A stretch of DNA of 10,561 nt, taken from the NCBI GenBank assembly GCA_016763715.1, contig JAESTG010000017.1:1-10561 (forward strand), in the 5' to 3' direction. The position numbers and the translations under genes were made by a program. The notes under the pieces are model-generated. The model worked only from the letters and a program-made list of their open reading frames with translations. It had not been told where the DNA came from and made no database searches. This stretch comes from Flavobacteriaceae bacterium. GTDB lineage: Bacteria > Bacteroidota > Bacteroidia > Flavobacteriales > Flavobacteriaceae. This document shows, piece by piece, positions 1 through 6,100 of this stretch. Each line of letters begins with the position of its first letter. Position 1 is the stretch's first letter.

Positions 1-249
1 AATGTTAAATTCTCAGTATATATGACAAATTAGATATGAATTTTAGTAGTGTTGACCAAAGCTTCATACACAACTAAACTGAGAAAGTTCAGCATTTAGT
101 CAATATACAACAAATATTTTATTTATCCTAAATGTATATTTTATTTAAACTTTATCTACAAGATAAGTGTCTCACTAAAACATCATATATAAACTAAACA
201 ATATGTACATTTTAGAGATGTTAAGATCTAAAGACACAACAAACATAAA
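1..249. other. AT-rich stretch without a convincing gene
   Basis: This 249-base stretch lies downstream of the helicase gene. Both strands hold only open frames of about 20 codons or fewer. A plus frame open from the left edge ends at a TAG at 31-33 and gives only ten residues, so it could be the tail of a rightward gene but cannot be supported. The region contains the helicase 3' element (206-220) and a small imperfect hairpin at 73-100, with arms ACTAAACTGA and TCAG-CA-TTTAGT around a six-base loop. Nothing else stands out. Confidence 0.6.
206..220 (-). terminator. Putative 3' element of the helicase gene
   Basis: In gene sense the sequence reads CATCTCTAAAATGTA, about 30 bases after the helicase stop codon. 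It shares the core TCTCTAAAA with the elements after the DNA polymerase, LRR and cysteine-rich genes. A role in transcription termination or 3'-end formation is inferred from its repeated position and is not demonstrated. Confidence 0.4.
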
Positions 250-2322
250 TTATGAACTTAACCGTTGATGTAATATATCATGTCTATACGATGGGTCCCT
301 TGAACAACCGAGCCTAAAATCACCAATGCTTCCAATCACCCATATTGCCTTCATTGCCCTAGTTATACATGTATACAGTAGATTTTTACTCAGGAAACTA
401 CTGTTAGCGTAAGATTCACCTATATAACATATTACATACTTCCACTCCGAACCTTGTGACTTGTGTATGGTCATTCCGTAAGACATCACCAGGCTCCCGG
501 TAGTGACTAAATCTTTGTATGATTCCTTTCTACTTTCCAATACAAATTTGTGAGTGGTGCCCCCAAACTTCACAGTTATATAGTCAGCATATTTACCAGT
601 TACGGTGCCTTCCTCGCCATTCATAACATTAATTTCGTAATTATTTTGAGTCATCATCACCCTATCTCCTTCCTCGAACATATCAGAAGTATTATTTGTA
701 AATTTAGTTCTAAGTTTTTTGTTGATATTTTCCAAATTCTTATTGTAAGGGGTTAACACAGTAACATTATTTTTATCGAAATCTTCCACATCTTCCATTT
801 GTTTTAACACTTTATCTATGTCTGACATATCCCCATTTATTAATTTAAAATTTTCATAAGACTTTATGTCTATTCCTTTATCTTTGATAATATTGGTTGA
901 ATTGATGTTTATTCCGTCATCGTCAGATCTGTAGTTGTTAACTAAGCGTGTAGTTTCGATACACATAGACTTAATACTTTCAGAAAACATTGATCCCCAT
1001 CCTATCGGAAGTAATTGGTTTACATCACCTACCAATGTTATTTTATAGTTTCCCCCACATCCAGACAAAAAGGTTCCCATTAGTTTAGTACTTACCATTG
1101 AAGCCTCGTCAATAATCAAATGTTTAAACGGACCACCCCTAGCCATTAATCTATGCATTGTGAGTGCTTCCTTTCCATCAGTAACTTCCTGCAACCTTGC
1201 CACAGCTTTGCCCGTAAAGGAAACTACCTCATACGAAATGTCCAATCTTCTGAGATTGTTTATTATTTCACCGATTACTATGGTTTTCCCACTGCCTGCT
1301 GGGCCAGTTATTATGGATATTTGATTGTTTATGGCCATGCGTATTGCTTTCTTTTGATCAACGTCCAGGGTATCCATTCTATATTTAACGTCAATATTTA
1401 ATGTCTTTTCCTTTATTCTCTTGTTGAATTCACTTGCTACTTTGTTTTCGAGTTTTAACTGGTGACAAAAATATATTATTTCGGTGTCCGAGCTCTCGTC
1501 TATTACAATCTTGTAGTCGGTGACCAAAGCTTTGGTATGTTCATCAATATCGCTACAGGATAACTTCACCTTGCTCATTGGTACACCTGACCACCCATCT
1601 TTTCTATATTTGTGAATTAATCTGGCTATCTTACCTTGGTGTATTTGTTTCTTAGTTACTGAATTTTCTGTACGTTTCAGGATTTTTATGCAGAGAGGTA
1701 CGTCTAGTTCCACTATTCTAAGTGGATTGTCTAACAATATTTTATACATTTGATTCAAAGAATAGTCTTCCACTTCATTTATAGTTCTCTTATTCAATCC
1801 AAGTAAATACAATCTACGCAAAGTTATATTATTGTACCACCACTTTATCATATTTTTATCGTGACCTTCGTTACCACTGGATAATATATCAGAAACGCGT
1901 ACTGAGTTAACATAGGAGTACGAAGTCTTTTCATAAGAGAATATAGTTTTTGTGGTCTCGATCTTATAACTTTGGGACTCATTGCTTATATAATCTATAC
2001 AACTTCCATACTTACTGGAAACTTCAGAAACTATATTTTCAATCTTACTTACACCTACCTTGTACCTAAAACCTTTACGCATGTAACCAACCACAGCTTC
2101 TTTATTTTCCCCGGGAACTACCATTGGGTATTGGTCCAAAGTTAGCACACTATCAACATAATCCCCTTTTACTATCACAGCATCACCTACCATTAAAGGT
2201 AAATAGTCAAAATCATGAGTACAATAATATTCAAAAGAGCTTTTTTGACTGATTATGTCAAATGATTTCCTCGAGATTACAACCTTGCTTACCTTACCAA
2301 CTATTCTGACTTTCCTCGACAT
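250..2322 (-). CDS. RecD2-like superfamily 1B DNA helicase
   Basis: This 690-residue protein is predicted to unwind DNA 5' to 3' using ATP, most likely in viral replication, recombination or repair. Helicase motifs appear in order: Q-like LDVDQKKAI (319-327), Walker A GPAGSGKT (340-347), Ia SFTGKAVARL (368-377), Walker B IIDEAS (403-408), III LVGDVNQLLP (430-439), IV around TRLVNNYRS (458-466), V MTIHKSQGSEW (617-627) and VI LYTCITRAMKAI (649-660). Upstream, residues about 199-252 (LLDNPLRIVEL, then KDGWSGVPMSKV) resemble the RecD2 segment with its DGHxxLP signature, which favours RecD2 over Pif1. Residues 1-70 look beta-rich and may be the OB-like N-terminal domain. The start is ATG at 2322, 51 bases from the divergent L1-like gene. 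RecD/Pif1-like and UL5-like helicases share these motifs; the N-terminal match makes RecD2-like the best call. Confidence 0.93.
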   Translation of the reverse strand: MSRKVRIVGKVSKVVISRKSFDIISQKSSFEYYCTHDFDYLPLMVGDAVIVKGDYVDSVLTLDQYPMVVPGENKEAVVGYMRKGFRYKVGVSKIENIVSEVSSKYGSCIDYISNESQSYKIETTKTIFSYEKTSYSYVNSVRVSDILSSGNEGHDKNMIKWWYNNITLRRLYLLGLNKRTINEVEDYSLNQMYKILLDNPLRIVELDVPLCIKILKRTENSVTKKQIHQGKIARLIHKYRKDGWSGVPMSKVKLSCSDIDEHTKALVTDYKIVIDESSDTEIIYFCHQLKLENKVASEFNKRIKEKTLNIDVKYRMDTLDVDQKKAIRMAINNQISIITGPAGSGKTIVIGEIINNLRRLDISYEVVSFTGKAVARLQEVTDGKEALTMHRLMARGGPFKHLIIDEASMVSTKLMGTFLSGCGGNYKITLVGDVNQLLPIGWGSMFSESIKSMCIETTRLVNNYRSDDDGININSTNIIKDKGIDIKSYENFKLINGDMSDIDKVLKQMEDVEDFDKNNVTVLTPYNKNLENINKKLRTKFTNNTSDMFEEGDRVMMTQNNYEINVMNGEEGTVTGKYADYITVKFGGTTHKFVLESRKESYKDLVTTGSLVMSYGMTIHKSQGSEWKYVICYIGESYANSSFLSKNLLYTCITRAMKAIWVIGSIGDFRLGCSRDPSYRHDILHQRLSS

Positions 2323-2373
2323 TTAAAGAAATAAAATAAATACACAGATGTCATTTATATGTATTAGTAAAAT
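2323..2373. promoter_or_regulatory. Divergent promoter region, helicase / L1-like gene
   Basis: Only 51 bases separate the two divergent ATG codons, so both promoters must lie here or overlap the coding ends. The stretch is about 80% A+T and includes ATAAAATAAATA near the helicase side and TTTATATGTATTAG near the L1-like side. No element matching a known viral early or late promoter consensus can be assigned with confidence. Confidence 0.45.
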
Positions 2374-3147
2374 ATGGGAGCAAACCAAGTGAATGTTTCG
2401 AAATCCACACAAGAATTGCAAAATGATATTTTGCAAGTGACCGAGGAGAATTGCCATGCCAAGTGTACAAATTATGATGGCGGTGGAACTGTAATAATAG
2501 ACGGAACTAACATTAAAGGAGACTTGGACATAGTACAGCAATGCACGGCGAGTGCTAGTTGTACTATGAATCAAACCTTACAGTCTCAGGTAGAGGATAT
2601 TATGTCATCTATTTCCAAACAAAGTCAAAAATCTGAACAATCTTTTATAAACTTTACTATATCCAATCAAGCTGATGTAAGTGAAATCAAACAAAATATA
2701 ACAAATAGTATAACACAAATAATGCAAAGTTCTTGTCAAGCTACTTCGGATAATATACAAAAAGATAATATCGTAATTCTTAGAAATGACACTGTAGGTG
2801 GTGATTTTACCTTGGGACAAAAGGGAAGTGCAAGTTCTAATTGCATTTTAAATAATGTGGCCAAACAAGTACTGTTTAACAAGCAACAAGCAAAACAAGA
2901 TCAATCACAAACTGCTGAAAATGTTTTGGCAATTATAGTAGTAGCTATAGTCATAGGAATAATTGCGTTGGGATTATTTGCGTTATTTTTCTTTGGTAAA
3001 AAGATATTAGGATCAAGCAGTGAAATTTTAGAATCTCCAAACAGTGGGGAAAAAGGCAAAGTGGGAAACACAAAAAAGAAAAGTTCCGGGTTATTCAGCA
3101 AGATTGGAGGTCTCTTGGAGGCGGACCCGGAATTATTACTTCTTTAA
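2374..3147 (+). CDS. Poxvirus L1R/F9L-like myristoylated virion membrane protein
   Basis: This 257-residue protein resembles the L1R/F9L family (ASFV E248R is a distant relative), whose members sit in the virion membrane and act in entry and fusion. The N terminus MGANQVNVS fits N-myristoylation at Gly2. The predicted ectodomain has exactly six cysteines (C27, C31, C57, C63, C121, C157), the number that forms three disulfides in vaccinia L1. The family-like segment QQCTASASCTMNQ is at 55-67, and a related GQKGSASSNC is at 148-157. A single strong membrane segment spans about 184-207, followed by a basic tail of about 50 residues ending in four leucines. Such proteins usually need a virus-encoded thiol oxidoreductase; none is in this window. 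The ATG at 2374 is the only start giving the myristoylation signal. Family assignment rests on motif recognition, not a search. Confidence 0.88.
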   Translation: MGANQVNVSKSTQELQNDILQVTEENCHAKCTNYDGGGTVIIDGTNIKGDLDIVQQCTASASCTMNQTLQSQVEDIMSSISKQSQKSEQSFINFTISNQADVSEIKQNITNSITQIMQSSCQATSDNIQKDNIVILRNDTVGGDFTLGQKGSASSNCILNNVAKQVLFNKQQAKQDQSQTAENVLAIIVVAIVIGIIALGLFALFFFGKKILGSSSEILESPNSGEKGKVGNTKKKSSGLFSKIGGLLEADPELLLL

Positions 3148-3160
3148 AATTTTAGAAAAC
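3141..3160. terminator. Shared 3' element between convergent genes
   Basis: The sequence TCTTTAAAATTTTAGAAAAC contains the L1-like stop codon (TAA, 3145-3147). It reads as TTTCTAAAATTTTAAAG in the sense of the opposing gene that ends at 3177. It matches the TYTYTAAAA element on both strands, so one site could serve both convergent transcripts. The termination role is inferred. Confidence 0.4.
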
Positions 3161-3176
3161 AATGAGTCATAATAAG

Positions 3177-3551
3177 CTAATAAACTTGCTTTGCGACCAC
3201 ATCGTAGCGAAATTCGAACATTGCGGTTATATCTTGTTTGATACTCTCTAAATCTACTTTGAGGACACCGCCACACGAAATATAAATACATCCAATGTTT
3301 AACACAAAAGACGCATTTACATGTGTTCCGTTGTTCTCGGTAACGTAATCGTATTTCAATGTAATAAGTAAAGAATCTATTCCATGTACCAATGGAACAT
3401 AGGTTTTGTGAAAGGATTCCACATCTTTACAAAAAGCCCCCAGTTTTCTTATGCTACGCACCAAAGCTTTGTCTTCATTCACAAAAGTAAAAGTTTCTAT
3501 CTTTACGTCGTACGAGCTAGCTGTCAAATTAACGTCCTCTATAGAATACAT
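3177..3551 (-). CDS. Hypothetical protein, 124 residues
   Basis: I do not recognise this protein. The longest open frame reaches 3563 but begins with TTG; the first ATG is at 3551 (protein start MYSIEDVNLT), preceded by an AT-rich ATATAAAT, so that start is chosen. The product is mixed alpha/beta in appearance, with beta-like stretches (DVKIETFTFV, SLLITLKYDYV, NASFVLNIGCIYISCGG) and a possible helix near the C terminus. There is no signal peptide or membrane segment. It has three cysteines, two of them close together in the IGCIYISCGG segment. It lies between the L1-like gene, on which it converges, and the LRR gene, which it follows in the same direction after 60 bases. Its length, continuous open frame and flanking 3' element support a real gene; its function is unknown. 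Confidence 0.75.
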   Translation of the reverse strand: MYSIEDVNLTASSYDVKIETFTFVNEDKALVRSIRKLGAFCKDVESFHKTYVPLVHGIDSLLITLKYDYVTENNGTHVNASFVLNIGCIYISCGGVLKVDLESIKQDITAMFEFRYDVVAKQVY

Positions 3552-3557
3552 ATTTAT

Positions 3558-3608
3558 ATTCAAGAGATTTTAGAGATAGTTATCAATCTTTGGTAAAAAC
3601 TCTTGAAT
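3558..3608. repeat. Inverted repeat between LRR gene and hypothetical gene
   Basis: ATTCAAGAG at 3558-3566 is the exact reverse complement of CTCTTGAAT at 3600-3608, with 33 bases between. The interval contains the TATCTCTAAAAT element (gene sense, 3567-3578). The repeat fills the gap between the LRR stop codon (3612) and the next start codon (3551). In RNA it would form a nine-base-pair stem with the element in its loop. This could mark the 3' end of the LRR message or regulate the downstream gene; either role is inferred. Confidence 0.45.
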
Positions 3609-3611
3609 TAG

Positions 3612-4139
3612 CTAGCTGAGTATAACCTTTGTCTTGTTCTTTGATGAAATAAATATATTACTTAATTTTTCGCTGTGCGGATTTTCAATAGAACATACCT
3701 TGGTTTTCAAAGTATTGTCATTATATGTGTTGGTGGTTGTCAAAGTTGTACCATCATAGTTTACAGTTAAAACCTTACTGTAAGACAATGTTATCTTTTT
3801 TATATTATTGGTGCAACAGCATAAGTGTTCTAAGTGATCCGAATAAACTTTGATATCATCTAACTCATTGTCGTAGCAGTCTATATATTCGATGTGTTTC
3901 CTGTCCCTAAGGTTAAGAAATCTTATTTTATTATTATTACAATCAAGGTAAACGATATTTGGTGGGATATGTAAGAAACCCAAATTATTATTAGAACAAT
4001 CCACATGAACACATGCATCCGATAGTACAAGTACCTTTAATCCTAAGGAAACACAAATAACTTTTTTGATCCCAAAAGGAACGACAAGTGTTTCCATTCT
4101 CTTATTTACTATTAGTATTTCTTCTGTCTTGAACTCCAT
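3612..4139 (-). CDS. Short leucine-rich-repeat protein
   Basis: This 175-residue protein carries about four LRR-like units of 20-22 residues between positions 42 and 125. They include VHVDCSNNNLGFLHIPPNI, VYLDCNNNKIRFLNL, EYIDCYDNELDDIKV and EHLCCCTNNIKKITL. The LDCxxNxL pattern with a cysteine before the asparagine core is the form often seen in giant-virus and some bacterial LRR proteins, where repeats bind proteins. There is no F-box, kinase or membrane segment in the flanks. The longer open frame starts with TTG at 4160; the ATG at 4139 (MEFKTEEIL) is preferred. The C-terminal 50 residues are polar and threonine/asparagine-rich and do not continue the repeats. The partner and role are unknown; protein-protein interaction is inferred from the fold. 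Confidence 0.82.
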   Translation of the reverse strand: MEFKTEEILIVNKRMETLVVPFGIKKVICVSLGLKVLVLSDACVHVDCSNNNLGFLHIPPNIVYLDCNNNKIRFLNLRDRKHIEYIDCYDNELDDIKVYSDHLEHLCCCTNNIKKITLSYSKVLTVNYDGTTLTTTNTYNDNTLKTKVCSIENPHSEKLSNIFISSKNKTKVILS

Positions 4140-4240
4140 GTTTGAACACACTAAAAACAAATAAAAGTATCACATATTATATTTGTTTTGATATGTTTAA
4201 CGCTTATTACCTAAGGAATGTGAATCTGGAATTTCGAGCT

Positions 4241-4260
4241 GTAAAGTTTTAGAAAATACA
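4241..4260 (-). terminator. Putative 3' element of the three-module zinc gene
   Basis: In gene sense this reads TTTTCTAAAACTTTAC, beginning about 14 bases after the stop codon at 4270. It matches the element after the paralogous gene at the same distance, and the intervening bases are nearly identical in the two loci. The 3' role is inferred. Confidence 0.4.
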
Positions 4261-4269
4261 AATACTGAG

Positions 4270-5040
4270 CTATTTACCTTTCTCACACACTTTACACCAG
4301 TACCCTCTTCTGATATTCATGGGGTACATTTCGAACTCATGTCTATTGGTACATTGTATAGATACTAAACTTTTCTCATTTGAATACGGGCTCAGTAATA
4401 TTCCACCTCTTCTGTTTATATTTTCAACTATAAACATTTCTTTATTTGTGTATTCGCGTGTGATGATGGAACCCTTTGCGTCATTGATCCCTTCGCTGGA
4501 GTTGGTATCTATTTCTTCTACTTGGTCACCCATAACTAATGTAAACATTTCTTCTACTTGGTCACCCCTGGTGTCTTTCTTGTCCCGTGAAAAGTAAATA
4601 TTATTGAGGGGGTGTGCATTCATCATGCGATTCGCGCTCCTCCTCTCACAAACTCTACACCATTTGCCGGTTCTTATAGTTTTTGGTCTTATATTCATTG
4701 TATAACCACATTTACACTTGATTCTAATTGTGCTGTTTGTATTTATGTATGTACTTATCAACTCACATTTTCTCTCAAATGCCATAATTGCGAATTCTCT
4801 GAAATATTTTAATTGGAAGTTGGTCATGTGTATATAACATTCTATATTTCCATCACACTTACAAATTTGACACCATTTTCCTTTGAGTACCGATGAGGGG
4901 GAAATGTAGGTTTCGTGCATATTGCAACACTTAATTCTTAAATACGTACCGGAGTTCGTGTAGTTACTCATTACTACTCCTCCTTTAGAATTGGCCATGA
5001 CTGTCAATTCTCTCTGTATGCGTGCTTTACTATAACTCAT
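4270..5040 (-). CDS. Three-module treble-clef-like zinc protein
   Basis: This 256-residue protein consists mainly of repeated zinc modules of about 50 residues with the pattern GG-x-LLSxYxN...C-x3-H-E...I-x2-GxWC-x2-C. Module 1 uses C38, H42, C57 and C60. Module 2 uses C109, C128 and C131 but has CKCGY in place of C-x3-H, so C111 or another residue may replace the histidine. Module 3 uses C230, H234, C249 and C252. Residues about 140-200 form an acidic, low-complexity linker with a duplicated GDQVEE. The module resembles zinc-ribbon/treble-clef domains common in giant-virus and phage proteins, where they often accompany nucleases and are thought to bind nucleic acid. No nuclease domain is visible here. 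The next gene upstream is a paralogue. Start is ATG at 5040. DNA or RNA binding is inferred; no specific function can be assigned. Confidence 0.85.
   Translation of the reverse strand: MSYSKARIQRELTVMANSKGGVVMSNYTNSGTYLRIKCCNMHETYISPSSVLKGKWCQICKCDGNIECYIHMTNFQLKYFREFAIMAFERKCELISTYINTNSTIRIKCKCGYTMNIRPKTIRTGKWCRVCERRSANRMMNAHPLNNIYFSRDKKDTRGDQVEEMFTLVMGDQVEEIDTNSSEGINDAKGSIITREYTNKEMFIVENINRRGGILLSPYSNEKSLVSIQCTNRHEFEMYPMNIRRGYWCKVCEKGK
4511..4567. repeat. Short in-frame direct repeat in linker
   Basis: A perfect 21-base repeat occurs at 4511-4531 and 4547-4567, spaced 36 bases (12 codons). It encodes the two GDQVEE copies in the acidic linker. The remaining bases of the 36-base unit do not match, so this is either a partial tandem duplication or a decayed one. 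Confidence 0.8.
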
Positions 5041-5042
5041 GA

Positions 5043-5056
5043 TTGAAATATTTCAA
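5043..5056. promoter_or_regulatory. Palindrome just upstream of the three-module zinc gene
   Basis: TTGAAATATTTCAA is a perfect 14-base palindrome ending two bases before the ATG (gene sense). Its position suits a site for a dimeric regulator or a start-site element, but AT-rich palindromes of this size arise by chance and no second copy is seen in the window. Confidence 0.25.
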
Positions 5057-5151
5057 CTCGCAATCTTTACCAAATACGATCATTTCATTTTATTTTTCAT
5101 GTCATGTCCGCGGTCAAGATTTTCTTTGTAATTTCATGTTTTGGATAATAT

Positions 5152-5172
5152 TTTTCTAAAACTTTTAGAAAA
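5152..5172. terminator. Palindromic 3' element of the four-module zinc gene
   Basis: Arms TTTTCTAAAA (5152-5161) and TTTTAGAAAA (5163-5172) are exact reverse complements around a single central base. The site begins 14 bases after the stop codon at 5186. It is the most symmetrical copy of the TYTYTAAAA element. As DNA it could bind a dimeric factor; as RNA the loop is too tight for all ten pairs to form. The termination role is inferred. Confidence 0.45.
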
Positions 5173-5185
5173 TACAAACACCGAG

Positions 5186-5959
5186 CTATTTACCTTTCTC
5201 ACAATCACCGCACCAATGTCCCTTTCTAATATTTATAGGAGACAACTTAAAAGTGTGGGTCTTCTCGCATTGCAAACACAATATAACATTTTCACTAACA
5301 TACGGACTTAGTAATATCCCACCTCTTCTGTTTATATTTTCTACAATAGATATTTCATTATCCATTGTTCCAAATTCATCACTACAACATGGACATGCTT
5401 TACTTATCATATCATTTGCTGTGTTAGTAAATTCATGCCCGTGTTTACATTTAATTACCAATGGGACATCTGTATTTACAAATTTGCTCAACAATATATT
5501 TGTTTTGGGTTTGGTAGTTGAAGCGCGAATGTATTTATATTTTCCGGTGTACCTTTTGTTTTTGCATATAATACACCAAGATTTGTTCTTGATTTGTGAA
5601 ACATATAAATCTGTCACATGATTACTCGAACATCTTACCCTAACCTTAGTTTTGCCGTTGTTGTACGTACTTATCATTTCACCATTCCTTGAAATTAATA
5701 TATTTGAGTATTTCTTGTAACACACAAGTTGCCTTTTATTCATGAGATTTTGGTTCCCCTGAATTCTGCACGTTATGCATGACGTACACCATTTGCCGAG
5801 TAACACATCTTTGATACTAATTGTAAATTCATGAGTATTTTTACATTTGATACATAAAAGAGATTTTCTTGTAAATTCGTTTAATATTACAGCTCCCTTA
5901 GCCCAGACTATATCGTTTATTTTACTTAGACAATTTCCCTTCGCTACAACAGAATACAT
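5186..5959 (-). CDS. Four-module treble-clef-like zinc protein, paralogue of the neighbour
   Basis: This 257-residue protein is a string of four zinc modules of about 50 residues. Module 1 uses C36/C39, H43, C58 and C61. Module 2 uses C110, H114, C129 and C132. Module 3 uses C171, H175, C189 and C192, with the usual Trp before the CxxC replaced by Ala. Module 4 uses C231, H235, C250 and C253. Its last module matches the neighbour's last module closely: both share IVENINRRGGILLSPY and end in CEKGK. The other modules are much more divergent. Unlike the neighbour it has no acidic linker; a third module occupies that place. The pair probably arose by tandem duplication. No catalytic domain is visible. 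It diverges from the DNA polymerase gene. Zinc binding is likely from the ligands, while nucleic-acid binding is only inferred from module type. Confidence 0.85.
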   Translation of the reverse strand: MYSVVAKGNCLSKINDIVWAKGAVILNEFTRKSLLCIKCKNTHEFTISIKDVLLGKWCTSCITCRIQGNQNLMNKRQLVCYKKYSNILISRNGEMISTYNNGKTKVRVRCSSNHVTDLYVSQIKNKSWCIICKNKRYTGKYKYIRASTTKPKTNILLSKFVNTDVPLVIKCKHGHEFTNTANDMISKACPCCSDEFGTMDNEISIVENINRRGGILLSPYVSENVILCLQCEKTHTFKLSPINIRKGHWCGDCEKGK

Positions 5960-6100
5960 TCTTTCAACAAATTTATAAAGAATATGAGGTCAATGTTTGA
6001 CATTTCTTTTCTTTGATCAACTTTAATAAACACTTTTTTTACGTGAGCATGTAAACTTTATATAGTAAATGACATGTTATGATTAATATTTTAAAATTAA
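5960..6100. promoter_or_regulatory. Divergent promoter region, zinc-module gene / DNA polymerase
   Basis: These 141 bases separate the two divergent start codons. Toward the polymerase there is a TATA-like TTTATATA at 6057-6064, 37 bases before the ATG. Two upstream ATGs (6069 and the next, at 6074) open frames of only a few codons. Transcription starting 25-30 bases after the TATA-like box would skip both. Toward the zinc gene there is TTTATAAAT close to the start and a small inverted repeat GTCAA-TGT-TTGAC at 5989-6001. Promoter function is inferred. Confidence 0.4.

Noticed and set aside
1..33. Tail of a rightward gene entering from the left edge
   Set aside because: Only ten codons are visible and the common 3' element does not follow the stop codon convincingly.
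2323..2574. 83-codon minus-strand frame opposite the L1-like gene
   Set aside because: It lies almost wholly antisense to a well-supported gene and encodes a hydrophobic, serine/leucine-rich sequence typical of an antisense shadow.
3552..3563. Extension of the 124-residue gene to a TTG start
   Set aside because: The extension needs a non-ATG start and adds only four residues; the ATG at 3551 is simpler, and the extension would enter the inverted repeat.
4140..4160. Extension of the LRR gene by seven residues to a TTG start
   Set aside because: All other genes in the window start with ATG, and a suitable ATG exists at 4139.
4270..5959. Zinc-module genes as homing endonucleases
   Set aside because: No GIY-YIG, HNH, LAGLIDADG or VSR-type catalytic motif can be found in either protein; the only resemblance is to the associated zinc modules.
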